A stretch of DNA of 33,181 bases from SZUA-229 sp964531165 (GCA_964531165.1 CAZHEA010000034.1:1-33181); one strand, 5' to 3'; counted from the first letter of the stretch, positions 1 to 8,732 are shown. Program-made: numbers and translations. The notes: generated by a model from the letters alone, not told the origin.

Positions 1-265
1 TCCAGGTTCGGCCACCCCTTTTTACATTTTCTGTAATAGTCACCAAACTGTAATTGTAAAAGAATCGACCCGAATTGAACCAGGTCCTGATTCAGTTGCT
101 CAGCACATCCATGTGCTTCGGCCTCCGGCTCATGGTACAAAAGCCGTACCATGCCCAAATTTACTCCGGGTAAATTTAGTCCAGGTTCGGCCACCCCTTT
201 TTACATTTTCTGTAATAGTCACCAAACTGTAATTTCAAAAGAATCAACCCGAATAGAATCAGGGC
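1..265. repeat. Tandem direct repeat, period 179 bp, cut by the window start
   Basis: Bases 1-86 recur at 180-265. The first 55 bases are identical and the match then decays over about 30 more. The spacer carries three inverted repeats. On the minus strand the first copy is open from an ATG at 152-150 to the window edge, and the second copy shares its reading frame and ends in a TAA at 178-176 just before that ATG. Both copies share the peptide motif FGDYYRKCKKGWPNLD on the minus strand, but the second copy is only a tail with no start codon (stop at 286-284). This may be a decayed small gene family or a non-coding repeat array continuing to the left. No protein family is recognised. Confidence 0.75.
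103..177. other. Cluster of three inverted repeats inside the repeat unit
   Basis: Three perfect inverted repeats are adjacent: GCACAT/ATGTGC at 103-108 and 111-116 (2-base loop), CATGGTAC/GTACCATG at 131-138 and 146-153 (7-base loop), and AAATTTAC/GTAAATTT at 157-164 and 170-177 (5-base loop). None is followed by a T-run, so they do not look like ordinary terminators. They separate the two repeat copies. Confidence 0.6.
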
Positions 266-504
266 TTGCTTTCGTTTCTCTGCCTATCTGCGGTAACGTT
301 AATGACACAACAATCGTGTGCTCCTACAATTTGTTGTGGATAAATTCAGTCATTAATTTTGTGTTATTTTTAATGCACAGATTCACTGTCAATGCTTGAC
401 CATTCAAGAAGATCGTTTTAACTTGATGCTACGAATTTCAAATGAATGAATTATGCGAATAAGAGAAATTAAAAAAATAACGCAGACACCGCAGGAAAAG
501 CTTC
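266..504. other. Non-coding stretch upstream of the rhomboid operon
   Basis: AT-rich sequence without a convincing gene. The end holds the ribosome binding site AGGA at 493-496, eight bases before the ATG at 505. No clear sigma70 promoter was recognised. Confidence 0.4.
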
Positions 505-1263
505 ATGATTCCAATTGGTGATGATAATCCACAGATTAATATACCGGTTGCGACCTACACGATTATTGCTTTAAATGCATTGTCCTGGTTTTTACTTCAG
601 GGTATGGGGTCTGCTGAGCAGCTGCATGCATCTGTGTGTTATTACGGCCTGATTCCGGCAGATCTTTTTTCTGCCTTTGAATTTGATGCAAGCTCTGAGG
701 TGTGTGGTGTGGCCAGTCGGTCAGGTTGGCTGGGGGTTTTTAGTTCGATGTTTATGCATGGCAGCTGGGCGCACATACTTGGTAATATGTTATTTTTGTG
801 GGTGTTTGGTGACAATATCGAAGACTCCATGGGCTCGGTGCGGTTTGCTATTTTCTATTTACTTAGCGGGTTGTGTGCCGCGGCGGCGCAGGTTGTGAGT
901 AATCCGGATTCGATATTACCGATGGTGGGCGCTTCGGGGGCTATTGGTGGCGTCATGGGGGCTTATATTGTTTTATATCCACGGGCTAAGGTACGTTTGC
1001 TGGTTTTTATTATGGTGTTCAGAGTGCCGGCTATCGCGATGCTTGGTTACTGGATTGTGGTGCAGGTGATTGGTGGTGTTTCATCGATGTCGGCTACCGG
1101 TGGAGGCGTGGCTTTCTGGGCACATATTGGTGGTTTTGTTGGCGGGGCATTGCTGGTGCTGGTGATGAAAGATGATGAGTTGCTGGTGAAGCACCCGCAC
1201 CATGGCTGGAAAAAAAGTAAGGATCCGGCAGATGTGTGGAACGATCCATCGAATCGACAGTAG
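505..1263 (+). CDS. Rhomboid family intramembrane serine protease
   Basis: A 252-residue polytopic membrane protein of the rhomboid (S54) family, which cleaves transmembrane segments of substrates inside the inner membrane. The conserved H-x4-H-x3-N pattern is H85, H90 and N94. The catalytic serine lies in GASG (S144) and the catalytic histidine in AHIGG (H207). The N terminus (MIPIGDDNP) is typical of bacterial rhomboids that begin almost directly with the first helix, and an extended region of about 45 residues with cysteines C45 and C67 lies before the His motif. The C-terminal tail from about 222 is hydrophilic. The start is supported by AGGA eight bases upstream. Seven bases separate it from a second rhomboid gene, so the two are probably cotranscribed. 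The substrate is unknown. Confidence 0.92.
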   Translation: MIPIGDDNPQINIPVATYTIIALNALSWFLLQGMGSAEQLHASVCYYGLIPADLFSAFEFDASSEVCGVASRSGWLGVFSSMFMHGSWAHILGNMLFLWVFGDNIEDSMGSVRFAIFYLLSGLCAAAAQVVSNPDSILPMVGASGAIGGVMGAYIVLYPRAKVRLLVFIMVFRVPAIAMLGYWIVVQVIGGVSSMSATGGGVAFWAHIGGFVGGALLVLVMKDDELLVKHPHHGWKKSKDPADVWNDPSNRQ

Positions 1264-1270
1264 ATCATAA

Positions 1271-1861
1271 ATGAATGTATTAATCAGTGATATAAACCAG
1301 CGGCCGCTGGTGTGGTTAATCATGGTTATTAGCTGCATACCCTACGTGATATTAAGCCAGTATAATCTGGCGGCGATTTCAAACTGGTTTATGCCCGACA
1401 CCCTGATTGAATTGATTCAGCCGTTTTCTTTATGGCGTTTATGGACACCAACATTTGTTCATTACACCGCATTACATCTAATCACCAATCTCTATTTATG
1501 GTGGTTGTTTGCATCAAAAATAGAGCGTGAATCCCGGTGGGAGCTTTTACTGGTGACGGTCATTTCAGCCGCCTGTGCTAATCTGTGTCAGTGGTGGTTG
1601 ATGGGAGCGAAGTTTGGTGGCTTATCCGGCGTGGTTTATGCTTTGATGGGCTATCTCTGGATACTGTATAAATTCGGTGGCAAAGCGCATTACCGTTTCG
1701 ACCCGGTGATTGCGATTTTATTAATAGCTATGATCCCCCTGTCTGCGATCGGCATGTTTGGTAAACTTGCTAACTATGCGCATCTGGGTGGACTATTTAG
1801 TGGGGTTTTACTGGCATTTTCGTCTCTATTAATACAGCGAAAAATGATTAAAAAAAGATAA
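1271..1861 (+). CDS. glpG: GlpG-type rhomboid intramembrane protease
   Basis: A second, distinct rhomboid protease of 196 residues. H64, H69 and N73 align with E. coli GlpG H145, H150 and N154 in spacing. The serine motif GGLSGVVYALMGY places the catalytic serine at S119, and the histidine is H171 in YAHLGG. The stretch around the serine is almost the same as I recall for GlpG. The cytoplasmic N-terminal domain of E. coli GlpG is absent, so the protein starts close to helix 1. No good Shine-Dalgarno precedes the ATG. It lies seven bases after the previous stop, which fits translational coupling. Rhombosortase is an alternative subfamily, but the GlpG-like serine motif makes it less likely. 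Confidence 0.88.
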   Translation: MNVLISDINQRPLVWLIMVISCIPYVILSQYNLAAISNWFMPDTLIELIQPFSLWRLWTPTFVHYTALHLITNLYLWWLFASKIERESRWELLLVTVISAACANLCQWWLMGAKFGGLSGVVYALMGYLWILYKFGGKAHYRFDPVIAILLIAMIPLSAIGMFGKLANYAHLGGLFSGVLLAFSSLLIQRKMIKKR

Positions 1862-1883
1862 CGGAGCAATGAGGAAAAAAACT

Positions 1884-2699
1884 ATGCCTGAGCTGCGAGC
1901 GATGTGCCTGGGTGATTTAAGCAAGGTATTAAAAATAATTCATGCACATGATGAAGATGATGGTGAAGCTGCCGAATCAGATTATCAGGAAGACGGTTTT
2001 GATAATCAGTTTGTACTCGAACTGGATGATCATGTTATCGGTGTAACCGGTTATCGAGACGTGCCGGCAACGGATGCAAGCGTCTGGCTGTCATGGACAT
2101 ATCTGGATGAAACCTACCGGGGGAAAGGTCTGGGTAAGACAATGTTGAATGATTTGCTGGAAAAGCTACGCAATAAAAATACACGAAAAATTTTTGTAAA
2201 AGTCTCAGATTATGAAGACCCGGATGACGGTAAAATTTATCAACGTGCATTTGATTTGTATGCCTCGCTTGGCTTTAGCGAAGAAGTGGTTAGTCTGGAT
2301 TTTTATGATGAAGGTGAAAATCAGCATATACTCGGGCTTAATCTGCAAGCTGATGATGAATCTGAAGAGGTGAGTGTTGAGGATGAAAAACCCATTATAC
2401 GCTTTGATGGTTTACATGAAATAGCTGAAACTGACGGTGCCTATACGTTTAGCTGGGTGGTTAATAAAACCAAAAAGATGTTTGGCAAACGTAATTTCAG
2501 CGTATTGGATCTGAATACCGGTTTGCAATCGGTGAAAGAAAATGGTGGACGTAAAATATTTTTGACTTTTCCCTCAAATTTGCCTTTAATTCATGAACCG
2601 CTGCAAAAGGCGGGGTTTAAATTTGTTGGCTGTTTATCGGATTACTATGAACCGGGCGTGCATGAGTTTCATTTCACTCACGATCTGAACAACATTTAA
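1884..2699 (+). CDS. GNAT family N-acetyltransferase, two-domain
   Basis: A cytoplasmic protein of 271 residues with an acetyl-CoA-dependent GNAT fold in the first half. The acetyl-CoA pyrophosphate loop is RGKGLGK (R79-K85), followed by the usual helix and a C-terminal AFDLYASLGF segment. After an acidic linker (about 155-170), the second half ends in a segment (LQKAGFKFVG then YYEPGVHEFHF) resembling the last part of a GNAT domain without a visible acetyl-CoA loop, suggesting a degenerate second domain. Five codons upstream there is another ATG at 1869, but GAGG at 1871-1874 is spaced nine bases from 1884, so I prefer 1884. The substrate cannot be deduced. It follows glpG by 22 bases and probably belongs to the rhomboid operon. 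Confidence 0.82.
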   Translation: MPELRAMCLGDLSKVLKIIHAHDEDDGEAAESDYQEDGFDNQFVLELDDHVIGVTGYRDVPATDASVWLSWTYLDETYRGKGLGKTMLNDLLEKLRNKNTRKIFVKVSDYEDPDDGKIYQRAFDLYASLGFSEEVVSLDFYDEGENQHILGLNLQADDESEEVSVEDEKPIIRFDGLHEIAETDGAYTFSWVVNKTKKMFGKRNFSVLDLNTGLQSVKENGGRKIFLTFPSNLPLIHEPLQKAGFKFVGCLSDYYEPGVHEFHFTHDLNNI

Positions 2700-2730
2700 T
2701 ATAATAATAAACTAACAGGAAGGTTTGAAT

Positions 2731-3339
2731 ATGAAAGCATTTAGCATCGTTAAGTATGTCGTCATCGCGGCAGTTATCGGGGGTATTTATTTTTCGGATA
2801 GAGGTGGTGAAGATAACTATGTTGAAGATGATATAGATCTTAACCGGGTACTCGATGTTACGGTTGATACGCTCTATACCTATCAGAAAAAGCTTGATTC
2901 TGCACAGGGTGAGCCGGATGCTGATCAGGCATTTTTAGGGTTTGCTGAAGATTTAGCAACAGATTACAATAAAGCACAGCCGGTTATTTATGACGGCACT
3001 ATCGGCGTTATGCCGCAAAACGATGCCTCATTACTCGCTTATGATGACGCTAATTTGAATAATGATTATGATGAAGGTGAGTCGCTTTTATTTAAAATTG
3101 AGATAGATGGTGAAAAAGCCCGCATTATTGCATCCAGTCGAAGTGGTGCGGTAAATGATCACAGCTTCAGTGGTACCTCTTTGCTGGCAGGTTATTTAAT
3201 TGGCAGCATGCTAAGTCGTCAAAGTGCTGCGGGTGTTTCTTCCAAATCACTGGCAAACAAAAAAACCGTGTCATCTAAACAGGCAGCCGCCAATGCGCGT
3301 GCAAGAGCGGGTTCTGGAAGTCACTCAAAAGGTAAGTAG
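2731..3339 (+). CDS. Membrane-anchored protein of unknown function with EF-hand-like loop
   Basis: About 202 residues. The N terminus has one hydrophobic segment (about residues 5-20), either a signal anchor or an uncleaved signal. An acidic region follows. The segment DANLNNDYDEGE has acidic or Asn residues at positions 1, 3, 5, 7, 9 and 12 of an EF-hand-like loop, so calcium binding is possible. The last 45 residues are low-complexity, rich in Ser, Ala and Lys. The start is the ATG at 2731, seven bases after AGGAAGG; an upstream in-frame TTG at 2725 is less likely. A strong hairpin follows at 3379-3410, which probably ends the operon begun at 505. I do not recognise the family. Confidence 0.75.
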   Translation: MKAFSIVKYVVIAAVIGGIYFSDRGGEDNYVEDDIDLNRVLDVTVDTLYTYQKKLDSAQGEPDADQAFLGFAEDLATDYNKAQPVIYDGTIGVMPQNDASLLAYDDANLNNDYDEGESLLFKIEIDGEKARIIASSRSGAVNDHSFSGTSLLAGYLIGSMLSRQSAAGVSSKSLANKKTVSSKQAAANARARAGSGSHSKGK

Positions 3340-3378
3340 TTTGTCTGCATTTATTGAAGGCGTTAATTAGCACTGTTA

Positions 3379-3410
3379 AACTGGCTCAAAGTTATTACTT
3401 TGAGCCAGTT
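3379..3410 (+). terminator. Hairpin terminator after the rhomboid operon
   Basis: A perfect 13-bp stem, AACTGGCTCAAAG at 3379-3391 and CTTTGAGCCAGTT at 3398-3410, with a TTATTA loop. It lies 40 bases after the stop of the preceding gene. The trailing sequence is only weakly T-rich (GTGTTTA), so termination efficiency is uncertain. Confidence 0.6.
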
Positions 3411-3491
3411 GTGTTTACAGCCTGACTAAATTTTCAGTATAAAATTTCAGAACAAAATTCCGGTTCAACCAATTCATAACAAAGTAGAAGC

Positions 3492-5042
3492 ATGAGTCAA
3501 AGCACAAACAGCCCTTTAGATGACGATATTCTGACCAGTAAACAAACCGGTGTGTTGCTTATTTCCATCATGGTAGTTGCACTTTGTGGAATCGTTTACG
3601 AATTAATTATTGGTACAGTTTCCAGCTATTTACTAGGCAATAGTGTTTATCAGTTCTCACTGACTATTGGTTTTTTTATGTTTGCGATGGGGGTTGGTTC
3701 TCTAATTTCAAAATATTTTGATAATCAGTATATTCGTAATTTTATACTCATTGAAATTGCGATCGCAATGGTTGGCGGTATCTGTAGTATTTTATTGTTT
3801 ATGACGTTTCCCTTTGCTCGTATTCTCTATGAGTTAGTCATGTACAGTTTGATTCTGGTTATTGGTGCATTGGTCGGTATGGAAATACCCATATTAGCCA
3901 CACTGCTTTCTCAGAAAGCCAGCATGAAAGAGTCGATTGCGAATGTTATGTCGCTTGATTATGTGGGTGCGTTGATTGGTTCGGTTGCTTTTCCACTTCT
4001 ATTGTTACCCTCGTTGGGTCTGGTGCAGTCATCGTTCGCCATTGGTTTAATTAATATTTTTATTGCGCTGGTTAATGTGGTGGTGTTTCGCGATAAATTA
4101 AAAAACTTCAGGCAAATGCTTGTGCTCTGTTTATCCATATTCGTGATGTTATGTGCGTTTATTTTTTACGGAACATATATCACCCGCTTTGCGGAAAAGC
4201 ACTTATATTTTGATCAGGTTATTTACTCTAAACAAACGCCGTACCAGAAGCTGGTGGTAACCCGATCAACGACTACACGTGAGCAGCGACTTTATATTGA
4301 TGGTCACATCCAGTTTTCTTCGCGCGATGAATTTCGCTATCATGAGAATCTGGTGCATCCGGTTTTATCGATCGATGGATCACGGGGAAAAGTGTTGATT
4401 TTAGGTGGTGGAGATGGTCTGGCCGCGAGAGAAATTCTTAAATATAATGATGTGGAGATTATTCATCTGGTAGATATCGATCCGGAAATGGTGCGTATTT
4501 CAAGTGAGCTGCCCATTTTGACGCGGCTCAATAAAGAAAGTCTGTCATCGGAAAAATTAACCACATTTAGTCAGGATGCATTCAGTTTTATTAATCAACC
4601 GGGTATCTTGTATGACCGGGTGATTATTGATATGCCGGATCCGCATAATGAAGCGATTAACAAGCTTTATTCGCGAGAATTTTATACCATGATTAAGCGG
4701 CGTATGGCACCAGAGGGTATTCTCATTACCCAAAGCTCGTCGCCATTTTATACGCGTCGGGTTTTTTGGTGTATTGAAAATACATTAGCTTCGGTTTTTG
4801 ATCACACCTCAAGCTACCATGCTTCGTTGCCGTCTTTTGGAATCTGGGGTTTTAATATGGCAAAAAATAATAAGCCATTTCCTGATAAAATTAATATTAA
4901 AGTGCCGACACGCTCTATTACTGATGAAACGGTTATGGCGTCTAAGGTATTTAGTAAAGATATGGCTAAGGTGTCAACGCCGGTTAATACGATTATGGAG
5001 CCTAAACTGTATCAGCTTTATATTGATGACCTACGTTATTGA
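3492..5042 (+). CDS. Spermidine synthase-like aminopropyltransferase fused to a membrane domain
   Basis: A 516-residue protein. Residues about 20-230 hold roughly seven hydrophobic segments. Residues about 240-510 match spermidine synthase: FRYHENLVHP (282-290) contains the Tyr-His pair of the substrate site, GGGDG (305-309) is the nucleotide loop, LVDIDPE (326-332) has the ribose-binding acidic residue, QDAF (361-364) the adenine-binding Asp, and D380 in IIDMPDP matches the catalytic Asp of the D-x-x-D-P motif. The family transfers aminopropyl from decarboxylated S-adenosylmethionine to a diamine. A SAM decarboxylase is not visible nearby, so substrate and role remain open. It stands alone after a terminator and is convergent with the histidine kinase gene. 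Confidence 0.88.
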   Translation: MSQSTNSPLDDDILTSKQTGVLLISIMVVALCGIVYELIIGTVSSYLLGNSVYQFSLTIGFFMFAMGVGSLISKYFDNQYIRNFILIEIAIAMVGGICSILLFMTFPFARILYELVMYSLILVIGALVGMEIPILATLLSQKASMKESIANVMSLDYVGALIGSVAFPLLLLPSLGLVQSSFAIGLINIFIALVNVVVFRDKLKNFRQMLVLCLSIFVMLCAFIFYGTYITRFAEKHLYFDQVIYSKQTPYQKLVVTRSTTTREQRLYIDGHIQFSSRDEFRYHENLVHPVLSIDGSRGKVLILGGGDGLAAREILKYNDVEIIHLVDIDPEMVRISSELPILTRLNKESLSSEKLTTFSQDAFSFINQPGILYDRVIIDMPDPHNEAINKLYSREFYTMIKRRMAPEGILITQSSSPFYTRRVFWCIENTLASVFDHTSSYHASLPSFGIWGFNMAKNNKPFPDKINIKVPTRSITDETVMASKVFSKDMAKVSTPVNTIMEPKLYQLYIDDLRY

Positions 5043-5115
5043 AAATTTTGCAGGATATATCTATCCGGTTTTTCCTCGAAGCCGTTCATTATTGTATATC
5101 GTCTTGGCCGATTAA

Positions 5116-7875
5116 TTACTCAAGTTGTGAACGAATGGTGTTTAATAAGTCTTCAGATCGAAAAGGCTTGTCAAGGTACTGGTAACTCAAGTTTGTGGAA
5201 TTATGTAAATTGGCTTCGTCATTGTAACCGCTGGCAATAATAATTTTTATAGACGGGTATTTTTTTCTAACCTGAGAGGCCAGCTGATAACCATTCATGC
5301 CCGGCATGATGACATCGGTTAGCAGCAGGCTTATGTTTTCTTTAGCAAGGATATTGAGCGCGCTGTTTGCGTCTTCGGCATGAATGGTTTTATAGCCCTG
5401 TTGTTCCAGTATTTCACCGGTGAGCTCACGTAGAGCGGGTTCATCATCGACAATTAAAATCGTTTCTGCAGAGGTCGAATGAGGTGCGCTTTTTTTATCT
5501 GTTTGTTTAGTGCGGGCGTTAGTTGTGAGTTCAACTCTTGGTAGTAAAATAACCAGTTGCGTGCCCTTGTCTTCCTCGGAATAAACCTGAATGTCGCCTC
5601 CTGACTGTTTCACAAAACCATAAACCTGACTCAGGCCGAGACCGGTGCCTTTGCTGTCTTTGGTGGTGAAGAAAGGTTCGAAAATTTGTTCTTTGACTTC
5701 CGCTGTCATACCTGTGCCCGTATCGGCGATGCTAATTTGAATATAGTTTCCAGCAGAAATAGTCAGTGTTTGTGCATAAATTTCCGTGATAGTTATATTT
5801 TTTGTGGTGATATTCAGGTGCCCGCCCTGTGGCATGGCATGCATCGCATTAATACATATATTTAAAAGAGCATCGCTAAAAGTGTCCCGGTCTATGCAGG
5901 TGAATTGCAGGTCTGGCTGCAAATTTAATTTTAACGTAACAACTGCAGTCAGTACTTTTTCAAGCATGTGACAATCTTCCTGTAAAATGTTATTGATATT
6001 CCACGGTTTCATTTCAGTGGGTTGTTTGCGGGAGAATGCCAGTAATTTTGACGTTAGTGTATGGGCGCGATTAGCCGCGGTTATTATTTGTTCTACGTAG
6101 TTGCTGGACTGTGAATCGTTGTTGGTTTTTTCTTGTAGCAGGTCGCTATAACCCAATATTACGCCGAGCATATTATTAAAGTCATGGGCAATGCCGCCGG
6201 TGAGTTTGCCCAGTGCATCCATTTTCTGGCTGCGGCGTAACTGTTCTTCTGTGTTTATGCGTTCAGTTATATCTCGAGACAGAACAATAAATGTTTTATT
6301 GGCGTTGCGATTTGGTTTGCTGGCAACTGACAGTTCAAACCATAGCTTACCTGTTGGTAATGTCAGGGATATTATGCGCCCATGCGAATAGCCATTTTCA
6401 GCAGTCTCATGTAATGCCTGCATAATGATGTCGGCAGCATCTGCTGGAAATTTTTCAGCAATCGTATGGCCTATAAGCGATTTTTTTTCGGCGGGTAATA
6501 AGGTTTCGTCTCTGGCCCACACATTGATGTACTGTCCGTCTTCATTTAATTCAAATAAAAGATCGGGGATAGCCCTAAGGGTTGCATCAAGTTCAAGGTT
6601 AACTTCTTCAAGTGCTTCCTGAGTGTGTCTAAGCTCAGCGATACTAACATCAAAGCAGTAAAGCTCTATTTCGCCATTAGCATATCGTTGTACGGTATGG
6701 CTCGAGTAAACGGGTATGCTCTCTCCCTGCTTATTTTGTAATAGTAATTCACTGGTTGGAATAGTGATGTCATTTTGTATCCAGTTGTCGACAGCTGTAA
6801 TTACATCGTTTTTTATTTGCTGCGGAATAATCAGGTCTTCAAGCTTTTGGCCAAGTGCTTCTTCTTCGCTATAACCGTACAGTGCTGTGCTGGCGGGATT
6901 CCAGAAAATAACTCGACGTTCCTGATCGTAACCCTGTACTGCAATGTTTTCGATGCCCTCAAAGATGGAGCGAAAGCGCTGTTCGCTATCCTGTAATTTG
7001 TTTTGGGCTTCATTACGTTCACTAACATCACGGGCAAAAAGCAGCATGCCGATGATTTCATCGGTGGTGTTTTTTAAAGGTAATTTGTGGGTATCGAAAA
7101 TACGAATCTGGCCTTCGATATTGGCCGGATCATAAGGGTTGTGTATATCAATACCGCTTAACGCATCCAGATCATCATGCTTAAAGCCGCGAATACCTTT
7201 GTCGGCATTGCCATTGACCAGCTCCGGATCCCAGCCGTTTTCTATGTCAGTCTTCCCGTACATCTCTTCACGCTTCTTACCTACGGCTCGCGCATAAGCC
7301 TGATTGCATAATATGGTTTGCAATTGCTGATTTTTTACGGCTATCAGGTCGGGTGTTGAGTTGATGACATTCTCAAGTAGTGCAACTGTTTGGTTTAGTT
7401 CGACTTCGGTGCTTTTGATTTTACTGACATCATATAAGGTTATCAGGTGTATGCCCTGAAATAAATCGGCCAAAGAGTTTGCCGCGGTTATTACCGTTTT
7501 ATCTGTGCCATCCTTACAGCGAATGATGACTTCAAGCGGAATAAAGGGCTGGTTTTCCTGTGCAGAAATTATCTTGTGTTGTTGCCATGTTTGATGGATT
7601 GTCTGTCGATAATTTATGTCTGCGTATGCCAGTAATGACCATTCATCCAGAGTGGGGATGTCGCTTAAGGTGTAGCCATAGGTGCTGACAAAAGCCGGGT
7701 TAACATAAATGATTTTTTGTGCATCATCGTTTAATACCTGAGGTACAGGGGATGCATCGAGGATGGCACGAAACGATGATTCTTCAGGCGACGGTTTGCA
7801 TTGTTGTGATTGCTTTAAACGGGCGATTTCGGCCTGTGCTTTTGCTAACTCATGTTGAAGGTGCTGCTTTGTCAT
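5116..7875 (-). CDS. Hybrid sensor histidine kinase with four PAS domains and a receiver
   Basis: A 919-residue soluble hybrid kinase without membrane segments, so the signal is probably cytoplasmic. Short coiled coil (1-30), then four PAS-like units at about 34-150, 165-290, 298-415 and 426-545. The phosphoacceptor is H564 in GGIAHDFNNML. The N box has N672 and N676, the ATP lid begins with DTGTGM (718-723), and GTGLGL is at 743-748. A C-terminal receiver (about 805-919) has acidic D810 and D811, phosphoacceptor D854 in LLTDVIMPGMNG, S882 and K903. The HDFNN box is typical of the family of hybrid kinases that carry a C-terminal receiver and often lack a dedicated regulator. No separate response regulator lies next to it. 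Its target is unknown; the long upstream intergenic region divides it from the oxidase operon, which points the opposite way. Confidence 0.95.
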   Translation of the reverse strand: MTKQHLQHELAKAQAEIARLKQSQQCKPSPEESSFRAILDASPVPQVLNDDAQKIIYVNPAFVSTYGYTLSDIPTLDEWSLLAYADINYRQTIHQTWQQHKIISAQENQPFIPLEVIIRCKDGTDKTVITAANSLADLFQGIHLITLYDVSKIKSTEVELNQTVALLENVINSTPDLIAVKNQQLQTILCNQAYARAVGKKREEMYGKTDIENGWDPELVNGNADKGIRGFKHDDLDALSGIDIHNPYDPANIEGQIRIFDTHKLPLKNTTDEIIGMLLFARDVSERNEAQNKLQDSEQRFRSIFEGIENIAVQGYDQERRVIFWNPASTALYGYSEEEALGQKLEDLIIPQQIKNDVITAVDNWIQNDITIPTSELLLQNKQGESIPVYSSHTVQRYANGEIELYCFDVSIAELRHTQEALEEVNLELDATLRAIPDLLFELNEDGQYINVWARDETLLPAEKKSLIGHTIAEKFPADAADIIMQALHETAENGYSHGRIISLTLPTGKLWFELSVASKPNRNANKTFIVLSRDITERINTEEQLRRSQKMDALGKLTGGIAHDFNNMLGVILGYSDLLQEKTNNDSQSSNYVEQIITAANRAHTLTSKLLAFSRKQPTEMKPWNINNILQEDCHMLEKVLTAVVTLKLNLQPDLQFTCIDRDTFSDALLNICINAMHAMPQGGHLNITTKNITITEIYAQTLTISAGNYIQISIADTGTGMTAEVKEQIFEPFFTTKDSKGTGLGLSQVYGFVKQSGGDIQVYSEEDKGTQLVILLPRVELTTNARTKQTDKKSAPHSTSAETILIVDDEPALRELTGEILEQQGYKTIHAEDANSALNILAKENISLLLTDVIMPGMNGYQLASQVRKKYPSIKIIIASGYNDEANLHNSTNLSYQYLDKPFRSEDLLNTIRSQLE

Positions 7876-8460
7876 ATGAACTGCTCATAAAATATACACT
7901 ATTTAATGCATACTGAGCCTTGAATCTTTATTGTTCAAGAGGGCTGATAGCGGAGGTTGAAACACATCAAGTATAGGTGAGTTATGTGTGTTTATCTAAA
8001 AACAGATGGAATAAAACCAAATAGCTGAAATGAAAAATTAAGTTTTCCTCATCCCTTCCCCGAACAGCTGGCATTGCTATTTTCTTAAGACTGGTTAATT
8101 GATGTGTGCTAGTCGCCGTTGTGTTCGATTAACCTCCGGGCTATGTGTCGATGCATCAGGCTTGCTCAGAAAATCATTCGGGTTTTATTATGGAAGGGGG
8201 GTAGGGGCAGATTGTAGCTGTATGGACAATAAACTATATATCTGCATGCGCAAGAAGTTGTGGTGAATCGAGTCGTAGTTTACGTTTGAATGTTTAGTTT
8301 GCCGAAGTCGGTGGCTGAATATTACTGATAGGCAGCAAGTTATTGGCCAGGTATAGCGTCTTAATACAGTATGTTCTATGTCTGTGCTTTATCTTTAATT
8401 TACACTTTAAACATCTTGTAAACGTTCAGTTTTTAGTGTTTTGCTCAGTTTTTTATTGAG

Positions 8461-8501
8461 TGTAACAATAGTTACATCCAAATAGTTTAAATTGGTGTAA
8501 C
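8461..8501. promoter_or_regulatory. Candidate operator: TGTAAC palindrome plus a third half-site
   Basis: TGTAAC at 8461-8466 and GTTACA at 8471-8476 form a perfect palindrome with a 4-base spacer. A further TGTAAC lies at 8496-8501, 35 bases downstream in the same orientation. The cluster lies upstream of the candidate promoter for the oxidase operon. The regulator is unknown. Confidence 0.4.
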
Positions 8502-8605
8502 GTGGATTATAAGTTTTATTGTAGACAGGTATGAGTCTGGTGTTTAAATAAAATTAGTTAGACGTTTGTATTATTGTTTTTAATAAAATACTTTAATGAA
8601 ATCTG

Positions 8606-8635
8606 TTGTTTTTGAAAAAACTATACTAATATAAT
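8606..8635 (+). promoter_or_regulatory. Candidate sigma70 promoter for the multicopper oxidase operon
   Basis: TTGTTT (8606-8611), an 18-base spacer and a perfect TATAAT (8630-8635). It would give a leader of about 390 bases that includes the 75-bp tandem repeat. The -35 is imperfect and other AT-rich -10 candidates exist nearby. Confidence 0.35.
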
Positions 8636-8732
8636 TCGGAGCATGCAGATATAAGCATGTATAAAATAGAAGAATTAGGCATAGGAGATGCTTTTAATAC
8701 TTAAGTACTAGTGTGCAGGAGCATTATTTTTA

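Larger units (their letters stand above)
8237..8653. repeat. Perfect 13-bp inverted repeat with arms about 390 bp apart
   Basis: TATATCTGCATGC at 8237-8249 is the exact reverse complement of GCATGCAGATATA at 8641-8653. The arms do not extend further and no flanking target duplication is visible. They could be two copies of a regulator site or the ends of a very small non-autonomous element. Confidence 0.45.

Noticed and set aside
151..399. 82-codon plus-strand open frame in the left repeat region
   Set aside because: It runs through the repeat and palindromes, has no ribosome site, and its product looks like no protein family.
4798..5115. 105-codon plus-strand frame overlapping the end of the aminopropyltransferase gene
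   Set aside because: Out-of-frame shadow of the conserved gene; composition is not protein-like.
8688..8711. Possible 7-residue leader peptide upstream of the oxidase
   Set aside because: The ribosome-site-like AGGAG directly abuts the ATG without spacing, and nothing else supports translation.
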